This document shows positions 31,387 through 41,724 of a stretch of 64,000 nt of DNA, piece after piece. The position numbers and the translations under genes are program-made. Position 1 is the stretch's first letter. Each line of letters begins with the position of its first letter. The notes below the pieces were generated by a model. That model was given only the letters and a program-made list of their open reading frames with translations, did not search any database and had not been told where the DNA came from. Source of the stretch: Cylindrodendrum hubeiense (lineage: Eukaryota > Ascomycota > Sordariomycetes > Hypocreales > Nectriaceae); contig JAANBB010000027.1 in the NCBI GenBank assembly GCA_014621425.1, forward strand, positions 138-64,137. Reading direction: 5' to 3'.

Positions 31387-33140
31387 TCAAACCTTCTCGC
31401 TAACTGTCTTGACCATCCCACTTGGATTCTCTGTCATGTTTACCGCTTCTATCACTTCACTATAATCCTCTTCCTCGGGACGCACGTAGTCCTTTGGCTC
31501 TATCCATCTGTCTTCCATAATAGCAGGGGGCCAAACTTTGCACGAAATCCAGAACGACAAGCCTGAAAGCACAAGGCCAACCCAGTACGCGAAGAAATAG
31601 AATCGAGCAACTCCCAGGGGCGCTGACACACCCATGTTGTGAAGAAATCCGTAAAAGTTAGGGATGATGCCGATGACATACGCAGCGTAGGCTCTGATAT
31701 TCCAACCGTGAGTGTAGTAGTAGTCTCCCGTATTCGCAGAAGTGAAGCAGTCGGCGACGTTGATCCGGCCACGACTGATAAGGTAGTAATTGACAAGAAG
31801 GATACCCGTGATTGCAGATAAGAAGATCTGATACGAGGATAGGAATGAAATGAATACGGATGCGGAGCCCTGAAGTCTGGTTAACGGCTGTGGATGGTTA
31901 TTTGGGGTATATGCGCGACTAACCAAGAGGTACCACGGGTTGATGGCGAATGAGAGTATTGCGCAAACAAAGAAACCTCTTCGCACCGTCAAGTACTTTG
32001 GGAAAAGCGCTGCGATATCATTACCCGCTGGCAGAGAGTTTTCGAAGATGGAGCTGAAGATACAGCAGTACGCAAAGCACGCTGCAATGAAGAAACAGCC
32101 TGCTCGATTAGCGGATGTGTACTCGGCCGTCTGGAGATTATCCAGCAGTGTCACGGGGTTCCAAACCAGCTCTCCGAAAATGATTTGGCTCGAGGCACAC
32201 ACAAGATTGCCGACAATTGCGACAATAAGGTTGGAAACTGGAAAGCCGAATAGATTGCCGACAAGCACATCGTTCTTCCTCTTCGCATAGCGCTGGAAGT
32301 CTGCTGCATTGCTTGCAAAGGTCGCGCAGTTGGCTGCTCCAAGCATGAGAAACTGGACGATCAACCAGGCCCTCTCAGACCCAGTCGCGGTTCCACGCTG
32401 CCTGACAACTGGACCTAGGCCACCGGCTTTGGTCGCCGTCCACGCGAGCATGGCGACAGCTGAGATGATGAAGACAACCAGCTTAGCATAGACAAGGCCG
32501 CGCATTTTGGGCACTGGAATAACCAGAAATGCGCAGGTGATGAGCCAGAATATCACAAAGCCAATCATGCCCGCAGTGGTAAGGGCAGATCCCTCTCCCA
32601 TGTGGTTTGGTAGATCAGCAATGCTGGGGAATATGGCATGCAGCATCACGTAGATGCACTGACCGCCCTGGACCGCGTTTACGCCATTCCAAACAATGGC
32701 CATGACAGCGCGGTTGAAGGTGGGCCACCAAGCTCCGTAAACACCGAATGCAACACGGCAAACGACGGGAAATCCAATATGGTATGTCGCACCTGGCCGG
32801 CCGTTCAAAGTGATGATAATGGAAATAAGAGCCTGTCCGCCAAATTGGCAGGCCAATGATTCCCACATGCTGAGGCCCAACGCCTGTGCCGTTGACGATG
32901 CATACCAGTTGGAAATGGTCGCGGTGGCTGAGAACCAGAAGGTAAAGTAGGTCCAATGCGTCCATGTTCTGATCAGTGTTAGCAAAGTTCATTTTTATCA
33001 CAACCGGGGAATATGAATTTGTACCTGTCACTAAGCTTTAGAGGCCGAATATCATCGTTGTCGAGAAACGCGTCCTTGCCGTGAAGGTCCTCGGCGCCAG
33101 TCGCTACGACGGACCAATCCGACCAACGAAAGATGCCCAT
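31387..33140 (-). CDS. NCS1 family nucleobase/allantoin-type permease
   Basis: Three exons (33140-33025, 32968-31924, 31869-31387) encode 547 residues. The first intron (56 nt) joins KLSDRTWTHWTYFTFW, the classical entry to TM1. The second, 54 nt with a multiple-of-three length and no stop, lies hidden in a continuous frame. Removing it gives NPWYLLGSASVFISFLSSYQ, the usual NCS1 sequence. NCS1 motifs include SNWYASSTAQALGL, GRPGATYHIGFPV, NCATFASNAADFQRYAKR and IFENSLPAGNDIAALFP. Twelve membrane segments are expected. Fungal Fur-type carriers import uracil, allantoin, uric acid or thymine by proton symport; specificity cannot be called. It is divergent from an Fe(II)/2-oxoglutarate oxygenase and close to a Zn2Cys6 regulator. 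Confidence 0.93.
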
Positions 33141-33752
33141 ACTGGCAGTAAATTTTGCTATATCCTTGACAGCTTGGATGAATAATTAAGAAAGAAATGG
33201 GCCAGGGCGCGTCAAAAGATTGGCTGCTTAGAACTCAGACAGCCAGGCATGTCGCGGTGGATAATTAAGAACCAGGGCAAATGCTTCTCTCATTATATAA
33301 TGGGGAGCTATCTATCAAACCCCATGGTTCAGTGGGTTGGATCGCTATCAGAGGGCGTTGAAGTGGTATGGAGTCTGGCCTATCTTGGAAATCAACAGTG
33401 CAAATAAGTGGAGAAAGATAAGCCTGTACTCGCACGCCTTTCTTCGTTGACCAATTCTATCGCTCACAGGTCGGTTTGTGGGGTTTGAGTTAAGGGTCCA
33501 TGATGATTTACTACCGAGAAGTTGACTTAGACAGACCAGTTACTCTGAAACTGCGTGAAGAACCGGACGAAATGGGTTTACAGGCAGTCTTTATTTCGCC
33601 GTCAGCCTGCAATCGACTTGCTTGCACGCGCATCAATCTGTTTCACTTCCCCGGATCTGTGCATCTGCTGGAGGGGTATCGTCCGCCCATAGATAAGTTC
33701 CAATACTGGCCAGGGCCGCGTCTGGAGAAGTGCGGGGAGCTGCCGGGTTCAC

Positions 33753-33765
33753 CGGAGACCGACGG
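33753..33765. promoter_or_regulatory. CGG-AGA-CCG element with ACGG tail, copy 1
   Basis: Reads CGGAGACCGACGG. The first nine bases form an inverted CGG-N3-CCG site. The whole 13-mer recurs at 33873 with one change. Confidence 0.5.
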
Positions 33766-33774
33766 AAATCGGGC

Positions 33775-33915
33775 CTTATCACGATTCCAATTTCCATGGT
33801 TATCAGCCAGACTGATAAGCACGCGCGGCCGGCTTCCCACCCCCGGGCCTAACGGGGAGTTACGGTAACCGGCGGTGACCGACGGGGCATTTTTACAAGG
33901 CTGGATGTGGTTATC
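33775..33915. promoter_or_regulatory. GATA-site cluster
   Basis: CTTATCA (33775-33781), TTATCA (33800-33805), TGATAAG (33813-33819) and TTATCG (33911 region) match the HGATAR sites of AreA-type nitrogen regulators. Clustering of several sites is typical of nitrogen-repressed transport and catabolic genes. Confidence 0.4.
33863..33885. promoter_or_regulatory. Two adjacent CGG-N3-CCG palindromes
   Basis: CGG-TAA-CCG at 33863-33871 and CGG-TGA-CCG at 33873-33881 lie one base apart, and the second continues ACGG as in copy 1. They are 165-190 bp before the oxygenase ATG. This spacing and symmetry is what a Zn2Cys6 homodimer recognises. Confidence 0.5.
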
Positions 33916-34049
33916 GATGAGTAAATGCGATAGTTGGATAAATAAGACTCGTTGAGAAAGACCAGGGAATCAATTGACAGAGTGACCTCCAACTAACTAA
34001 CGTCATCGAGATTAGTTTGAGACACGGCAAACCTCACCACAAATTCACC

Positions 34050-35266
34050 ATGGCCACCGCAACAATGACCACCGCAACGATGGCCGCTGCTCCGGCTGCC
34101 GAGACCTACAAGCTTGAGCTGATGTCCGCCTACGGCCCTGTGTTTCGAGATGTGCTCAACACTGCACCGCGCGACTGCGACTCCTCAGAAGTCCCCACCA
34201 TTGACCTCTCCAATGTGCGGGGCAGCGACCAGGAACGAAAAGCTCTCGCCAAGACGATCCAGGAAGCTGCAGAGAACACTGGCTTCTTCTACATCAAGAA
34301 CCACGGCATCCCAAAGGCCCACATTGATGCGGCCTTCAAGCAGGCCCAGGCATTCTTCTCTCAGCCCACCGAGAAAAAGGCCGAAGTCTCGCACAAGCAG
34401 TCCAAGTACTTCAATGGCTGGTCAGAGAGACGAGAAACCGGCATCTCTCCCACGGAGTCCCGCGATCACAGGGAGGGCTTCAGCTTTCGGTACGACCCGA
34501 AATTCGATCCGGAGCCGAAGGATCTGGACGCGATCCCGGAGGACGTCAAGAATTGTCTCCGCTGTGAGGACTTTGTTTGGGATCGCACGGCCCACTTGCC
34601 CGAATTCAAGGAAGACATGGTTGCTTACTGGCGGTCCTGCCTCACCCTTGCTCGGAGCTTGATCCGAATCTTTGCCTTGGCGCTGGATGCGCCGGAAGAT
34701 TACTTTGACGACGTCATCACCTATCCCGGCAGGCACGTCATGAATTATAAAATCTCATGGGTCTTTGACTAACTCACCACAGTGACAGCGTTGTGAACTA
34801 CTATCCCAAGAATACCGAGGCCAAGGACACAGTCATCGATGTGGGCCTGGGCGCTCATACCGACTTGCAGTGCTTTACCTTCCTCTGGCAGGACTACGTG
34901 GGTGGACTGCAAGTACTAAACAAAGAGGGCCAGTGGATCAAGGTGCCCCCTGTGCCCGACACGTTCGTTGTCAACATCGGCGATTTTCTGATGCGGCTCT
35001 CAAATGATCGCTTCCAGTCGACCGTCCACCGCGTATTCAACTATGCTCCAGAGGATCGCTACTCAATGCCGTTCTTCTTTGGTTTCAATTTCAACGAGAA
35101 ATGCACCGTGCTACCCAGCTGTACAAGCGAAGAGAACCCGCCAAAATATGAACCGATTAGTTGCGGAGAGGTATGTTTGTCTCCATCTTGATATCTTCCC
35201 AACGTATTAACATAGTGTGACTAGTGGTGCCGCTTGCGATTTGAAAAGACTTACAAGAAGGATTAA
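34050..35266 (+). CDS. 2-oxoglutarate/Fe(II) oxygenase, isopenicillin-N-synthase-like fold
   Basis: Three exons (34050-34732, 34783-35170, 35225-35266) encode 370 residues. The ATG at 34050 (CACCATGG) is chosen over one 33 nt upstream. The first intron is GC-AG: only a GC donor at 34733 keeps the frame (YPGSDSVVNYYPKN), and it has a good TGACTAAC branch. The N-terminal domain (VPTIDLSNV; TGFFYIKNHGIP) is the DIOX_N type. The iron ligands are His253, Asp255 (AHTD) and His310 (STVHRVFN), with Arg320 (RYS) for 2-oxoglutarate. Fungal relatives include thymine 7-hydroxylase and many secondary-metabolism oxidases. Beside an NCS1 permease a nucleobase-type substrate is conceivable, but it is unproven. 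Confidence 0.93.
34733..34782 (+). other. GC-AG intron
   Basis: A 50-nt intron in the oxygenase gene with donor AG|GCACGT, branch TGACTAAC and acceptor CACCACAG. The only nearby GT donor (34737) would run into a stop at once. Confidence 0.75.
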
Positions 35267-35874
35267 AAATGACCTAGAGTATGTTCCTAAGGTCTATAAA
35301 GATAAACAATAATATCAATTTTGAATTTTAATGTCAATTTTTTAGGCAAGCCGCTCACCTGGTTGGTAAACGAAAATGTTGAAATTTCAGACATCCTCCA
35401 TCAAATAACTGTAGATGCCTCTATCCCCCTAAGCGATTGCGGGGCAATTAATACAGCATAATTATCATTATGCGACAAGTCATCAGAAATACCATTAGCA
35501 TCTAGCTCACGCGGAGGGTAGCGAACTTACGCTTTTATGAAGCTGCCGGGAAGCACAAGTCAATTTTTTCTTTCTTTTGAAGCATTAATTATGCACTTGG
35601 CTTATCTTATGATGACAAGTCCGGTGCACAATGATACTTCTCGGTAATCACTGGTATCTGACTCGCCAATGCATGATAAGAAATCAGGCATGGTTTGCAT
35701 GGGTTCCTTGATAAGCCTTTCCGGAAGCGGAGCGGAGGCAGCGGGTCCTTATCAACGCTGGCCTTGATGCTCGGGAGATTAATTACAATAATCCGGCTTG
35801 ACCATGGAGCCTCGGGTCATTCTCCTTGCCGCATGTTACCATCTTTGCATGTCCTGCCGAGTGTTGCTTGTAAG
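35267..35874. promoter_or_regulatory. Promoter of the Zn2Cys6 gene
   Basis: 608 bp, A+T-rich at the left (oxygenase 3' end). Four HGATAR-type sites lie at 35601-35607 (CTTATCT), 35674-35680 and 35709-35715 (TGATAAG), and 35748-35754 (CTTATCA), within 275 bp of the ATG. Confidence 0.45.
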
Positions 35875-38371
35875 ATGAATCGCGAAAATGCGGGTGATGA
35901 ACCTGATCCATCGGATCAAGAGAGGCCCATGCAACCAAAGCAGCATGCAGCTGAGGAAACGGTCGAGGATAACCCGAGCCACAAACGCCGCCGGCGGGTT
36001 TTCTCGTGCGAGTCATGTCAAAGGCTGAAATGCAAATGCGACTACGACTTCAACCTGCAGTCATGTCGTCGGTGTCAGATCCTGAGGTGCGTTTAACTAG
36101 CATGCCCGCCTTCCATCTGCGGCCTTTTCTCGCCCCAGCTTCGCACGTTGAGTTCCTATCAAAATAACCCCACAAAATAGAATCACATGCTCTCGACGCG
36201 AAACGGTTGAAATGGGTGACCTCATGACCAGCGATATCAATAACAATTCTATTCAGGATAGGTGAGTTAAACAGTTCCTAGCATCTGAACATCGATATCG
36301 GCCGGTTTAATGATGTATGATTTCTAGACTTAGCAAAACCGAGAATGCTTTGCGAGAAATCACGACTCAGTTAGAAGCTCTCACCAAACAGATAGAGCAG
36401 AGTAGCTGCAAGCGTGCCCATATCCAATCATCTTCTACTGACTCCCTATATCCACACGATGCGGAAACTTTCGGGGACGGCCTTGAGCAGGTCCTCGACC
36501 CCGCAGACCATGCAGTTCGCTCAGCACCAGTGGTTGTCCTGCGCGACCTCGATCGCCGGTACACAGGTGGTCATAGAAGACCTCGAACTCTTGCTGACGT
36601 TGATTTGGTGGAGTCTCAACTTATTCATGAGAATATGGCTAGAGAGTTAATACAGCTGTGAGTCAACCCGACACAGGCGTATTCTAGTCCGACGTCAAGA
36701 GAGGGCTAACCCGCAACCCAGCTTCTTCCATCACAGGAGCGACAGATTAATTGTGTCCGAGCCAAATAACCTAACATCAAGTGACATTCTCCGAGATGCG
36801 TCACCCTTTTTGCATAGTGTATGTTGTTTGCATGCCATCATCTACCGCGAAGACCTCTTTGGAACAGCTACACACCGGAAGATTTATGAGCATAACCGAA
36901 TTTCTCTCGGAAAAGTCCTCTTGTCGGTTCCATTGACCCTGGAAGATATTCAGGGTGTGTTCCTCATGAGTGAGAATGTGATGGCTGGCCATGGGGTGAG
37001 TAATTTACAGCATGTCCCGCAGTCGTGACAGAGAGTTAATCGACCCCACAGGATAATGGCAAGGAATACATCGACAGTTGGATGCTGACTGGGTATTGTA
37101 TTACGCAAGCAATGCTCAGCATTAGCTTTTCTGAGATCGTCAAGAACATTAGGCAGGATATCACTACGCCTGAGGACCAAAGAGCAATTCGCCTGTGGTC
37201 AACAATTTGCTTGGATCATCTCTAGTAAGAGGAAGAATGTAAATTCTCTCAGTGAGTCAATCAGCTAATCATACAACGCAGCTGGGCCGCAACCACTGGG
37301 AGACCGTCGTCAATCCCAAGCGCATACCTGAAACACTGTGATCTTCTACTCAGCTTCTACGGAGCGTCCATGCAAGACGGCATGCTACTTGCCGAAATTC
37401 TGTTGTGCACGACACTGCTGCAGAAGCTTGGGACTCAGGCTCCTCTAGATCCCGAAGGTCATTGTATTGAGTTTGCTGCATGGAAGGATAAATGGAATCA
37501 TCTATTATGTGAGTCAGCTTGATTTTGAGTGATCATGGACGAACCCTCCAATCATAAAGGCGTTTGCTTACAATCCGTTACTCAATCAGCAATGCCGACA
37601 GCATCTATGCTCAGAATCGGTTATTTTTCGGCTTGTCTTATCCTACTCATTAGGTCGCTTGAAGACTTGGGTGAGAACCTTCAATCAACAACACTGTTGT
37701 CCAACTCATCACCCACCGTGAGCAATGAATTCTCAACATCGACTGAACAGGGCGCCACACAAGACAGCATTCGGGTAAAGCTCAGATCAAAAGCCTCAAA
37801 ATATGCCCAGTCGATTATCGAAACCTTTTTAAACATGCCATCCTCTCTTAGGGATTCCATAGCGTCAAACAGATGCCTGTGTCTCGGTTATAGCGCGCTC
37901 ATCCTCACTCATTATGACGAGACTCAATCGAGCATCTCCGACGAGCACAAATTGAATCTCATTACTCGATTTGAGGAATGGCTAAATAACGCTCCTGGGA
38001 CCACGTGGGCCATCATGTTTGGGAGATTGGCGAAGCAGAAACTCATGTCGCGAGTCCACAGCAACAGCTTCAACCAACGAGGTGGACAGAGTGTGTTTTC
38101 TCGAACAGACGCCCGGAAGGCTTTTCCGAATCGAGACCAAATGGGATTTTCAAGCCAGCGCATCGCTCTGAAAACCACAGAGAGGGTTAGGAACGGAAGA
38201 CAAATTCCGATTGCCGCTGCCATCGGCGAGCCAATACTGACGCCTACTGATGCAGCATCCGTCTGGTCGACCCCAGCGCCGCTCAGCTACGAATTCCAGC
38301 CAGACTTTGTCTTTCCAAATATGGAGGATTTCTTCAGTGGAGGGTTTTTGGACTTTGGCGGATTGGAGTAA
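35875..38371 (+). CDS. Zn2Cys6 transcription factor, probable regulator of the permease/oxygenase pair
   Basis: Seven exons (35875-36086, 36181-36261, 36328-36657, 36737-36995, 37052-37224, 37282-37508, 37590-38371) encode 687 residues; introns are 94, 66, 79, 56, 57 and 81 nt, and every junction keeps phase. The zinc cluster spans the first intron: C45-x2-C48-x6-C55-x8-C64-x2-C67-x6-C74, with an extra Cys53. A short coiled coil (TENALREITTQLEALTKQIEQ) follows at about 100-120. The regulatory domain contains FLHSVCCLHAI, HRKIYEHNRISLGKVLL and YLKHCDLLLSFYG. The acidic, Phe-rich end (MEDFFSGGFLDFGGLE) suits an activation domain. Position and CGG-N3-CCG sites nearby suggest that it controls the upstream pair. 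Confidence 0.9.
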
Positions 38372-39827
38372 TGACATGCGCCAGTGTGAAGACTGGGATG
38401 GGAAGTTTGACAGCATCGATAGTCGCCCAGCAATTCCAAAGAGTACTTACTATCTGAGACTCTTAGATAATAGCCAATCCTACCGAAGCCAATTCTTCGG
38501 CAATAAAGTACAACACTGCGCGTATTATTTTGCTTTTGAAAAATGATATTTCAGTAGCAAGCTTCCATGAGCCCAGTCCGCCTTATCCCACCACCTCATG
38601 GTCTTAGGTAGACAAGGTGCTAAGGTTTACTACTGATCTTAGCGGAAGCGATCCTTAGCGTTCAATCCCAGTACTTTGCCTACCTGAATGCTAGGAGATT
38701 GACTGTGGGATCAGGGCCTTATGTATTACTAACCAGTAACACATTATGCACTGTGGGCACTGCAACTTGTACCTGGACCTCGCGAAGCTGTCAAATGTCA
38801 CCAAATAACACCCCACATTCCAGTCCACGCTAAGCTACCCTAGAGTCAATGCAATGGAGTAAAGGTTTGGTCCAACCCTAAATTATTATACGAAGCACAT
38901 GGAAAAGGGTCTTATTGAGCTCCTTAAATATCATGATACTGTATTGAATTGTGTGGATACTTCTCAAAATATGTGTCAATCATGTGGATCATTCGTCATT
39001 GTGAAGTCAAGGAACTTATGTCGATAAGCAGCGACCATATGTCACAATCGTCCCACCATATCCATCACACCGTCTTAAGCTTAAATGTGCGGTTAATCCC
39101 TCGGTACGTGACTATCCCAGTAAAATCACTTTCTTATAGGCTTTAACTGTTGTATCGGTAGTCGTCTAAACGCACAGGTGCCAAGCAGCCAAGAAAACAA
39201 AAGTTCCATCCATCGTCATCCACAATGGAGGGGTTGTTGCAATGACGCTAGCAGATGTCGTCAATCCCCATGTCCCTGATGCATAATGGATGGGCAAGTT
39301 GATGTTCGATCGACATTGTGTGGACGGGATAAATATGTGAACAGCCCTGTCAGGAAGCTTACCGAGCAATGGAAGCACAAACCGCTGCCTCGTCAGGCCA
39401 CCCGGTCTATAATAATCCCACCCGAGCAACTGAGGGGTTGAAGATGGTAAACATAGAGCCTACTACGCATTGGGCAGGCCATTGAATGACCCGCCTCGGC
39501 TTCGGCTTGGCATACGACGCTGATACGAAGTGTCAGCATAGTCGCATTTCGACCTTCCTGATTCAATACCTGATCTTCACAACTCGTACCGATTCCCACC
39601 ATAAACCTGTCGGAGGTTTATGGACGCTCCACTTGGCTATGTCTTGGGGATGTATTGCACCATCAACGCATCTTGCCGAGTAAAAGAAGGGCCGGATCAG
39701 CAATTAGGTAGAAATAAATCACATATATATCGCGACGTGGACGCGACTGGATAGGCTGGAGACCAACCGTGCATCCGGCATCAAACCTCACAATTAAATT
39801 TTGGATTTCTGCCTCTACGATTGAGCC
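38372..39827. other. Intergenic, no gene called; TATA box at right end
   Basis: 1.46 kb. Only short frames without domains are present. ATATATAT at 39723-39730 lies about 100 bp before the aminopeptidase ATG and is a plausible TATA element. The rest is A+T-rich and featureless. Confidence 0.55.
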
Positions 39828-41384
39828 ATGAAGTTTGCAACAGCCACTGCGCTTTTCGCGCTCTTGGCGCCTTTTACTGAGGCTGGCAAGGATCGTAAAC
39901 CTATTGTCAAGTCTTCCAAGCTTCAGAAGCACATCACTGAAAAAGGGTATGACATGGATCCTATTTGTTGTCTTCGCGTTATTGCTCTATAGCCCTCCTT
40001 TACTGACTCGATTGGCAGTCTGATGAAGAATTTGCGAAAGCTAAACGACATCGCGTATGACAACGGCGGTAACCGTGCTTTTGGCCTTCCCGGATATGAT
40101 GCCTCCGTGGATTTCATCTACCGTGAAGTATCCAAGCTCAAGGGGTTTACCGCTTGGAAACAAGACTTCCCTGGCCTTTACACCGAAACTTTGGCTGCTG
40201 AGGTCTCGGTCGATGGGGAGGTATTCCGCACTGTCGCGCTCACATATACTCCCAGCACGCCTGAGGAGGGTGTCACTAGGGAGCTTGTTCACGGCCCTGA
40301 AGGCGATGCCGGATGCTCTGTCGATAATTACGCTGGACTTGATGTCGAGGACAAGATTGTCCTGGTTGAGCGTGGCCTATGTCCTGATGCTACGACGTTT
40401 GCCGGGAAGCTTAAGGCGGCGGCGGCTGCTGGCGCTGTCGCCGTTGTCATCTACAATTCGGACTCTGCAAAACTTACTGCGGGCACTCTTTCCGCCCCAA
40501 ACCCAGACGAGTACGTCCCTGCGGCCCTCATTGATCAGGAGCCTGGCCAGGCATTGACGGCTCGGCTCACTGCCGGGGAAACTGTCGAAGTATTCGTGAA
40601 GATCATCCAAACCATTGAAGAGCGCATCACTCATAATGTCTTTGCCGAGACCAAGGGAGGTGATGGCAGCAATCTCATTGTCCTGGGGGCCCACCTTGAC
40701 TCTGTGAAGGCTGGTCCGGGCATCAACGATGACGGATCCGGCACAAGCCTGATCCTCGAGTTGGCCAAGGCTTTACAAAACTATTCGACCAAGCTGAAGG
40801 TCCGATTCGGTTGGTGGGGGGCTGAGGAGAATGGCCTGGTTGGCTCGAGGTTTTACGTGAACAACTTGAGCACCGAGGAGATTAATGACCTTCTCCTGTA
40901 CATCAACTTCGACATGGTATCGCGGGGCTACTACGGGGTTTTTGACGGCACCGGAGAAAAGATTGGCCCAGGTGGTCCCCCGGGATCTGATGTCATTGAA
41001 GACCTCTTCATTGAGTACTTCACAGCCAAGGGTCTCGTGGTTACCCCCGTCGGCCTCACCGGCGGCACCGACTATGTGCCCTTCCTCAACGTCATCAATA
41101 AGCCAGTGGGCGGACTTTTCACGGGTACTGGGCTCGCACAAGACGCTTGCTACCATCAGGCATGCGACAATATCACCAATCCCGTTCCAGAGACTATTAC
41201 CGTCAATGCCAAGGCGGCCGCTCATGTGTTGAGTGTGCTTGCTGTCGATGGCGTCAAGCTCATTCCGAAGACACCGGTCAACACCACCACTGCGAGTGTG
41301 AAGAGGGTGAGAGACCCCTTTTCACTACATGAGCGTGATGTGTCGACTGGATTCAACAAGCCGTGCGATCACGATATTGTTTAA
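39828..41384 (+). CDS. Secreted M28 aminopeptidase with PA domain (aminopeptidase Y / Lap2-like)
   Basis: Two exons (39828-39946, 40019-41384; intron 72 nt) encode 494 residues. The N-terminus MKFATATALFALLAPFTEAG is a clear signal peptide. A protease-associated domain (about 125-215; VERGLCPDATTFAGKL) precedes the M28 peptidase domain. Zinc-site sequences are GAHLDSVKAGPGINDDGSG (His265, Asp267 and the INDD aspartate), WGAEENG, NFDMVS, and CYHQACDN with the last His. The order and length match fungal secreted leucine aminopeptidase 2. It is probably extracellular and releases N-terminal hydrophobic residues from peptides for nitrogen supply. The C-terminal tail (after 445) is Thr/Arg-rich and unstructured. 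Confidence 0.95.
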
Positions 41385-41724
41385 GACGGCCCTTATGTGT
41401 GCAGCCGCGTGTATATAACTTCGTGAAATTGATAGTTGAAGTACGTCGATATGAGATACACGACTTTGATTGTAGATATTAAAGCAAAACTATTGCGCAT
41501 TTCATTTCCTGCCTTAACTCATTTCGTTCGAATTGTGGCTCCGGAACGGGCGGAGGCAAACGTCAACGACGCCCTTGGGCGGAGATGCTGACATCAGCTA
41601 GCCACATTTTGACTAGAAGTCTCGCCACCACAACTTAGTGATGCAGGGCTTTTCTTGAGTGATAATCAGCCAACACAACCCAGAATTCATTGTGCTTGCC
41701 AACAGAAATCTAGATAGGACTAAC
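41385..41724. other. Short intergenic region
   Basis: 340 bp between tandem genes, comprising the aminopeptidase 3' UTR and the carrier promoter. A GC-rich block around 41540-41590 is the only feature seen. Confidence 0.55.

Larger units (their letters stand above)
33141..34049. promoter_or_regulatory. Divergent promoter, permease / oxygenase
   Basis: 909 bp with no supported gene; the 122-codon plus-strand frame at 33500-33868 has no domain. It holds a TATATAA box for the permease (33293-33300, about 155 bp from its ATG), an ATAAATAA box for the oxygenase (33938-33945), three CGG-N3-CCG palindromes and four GATA cores. Confidence 0.55.

Noticed and set aside
33500..33868. 122-codon plus-strand frame in the divergent promoter
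   Set aside because: No domain, and it overlaps the regulator-site cluster.
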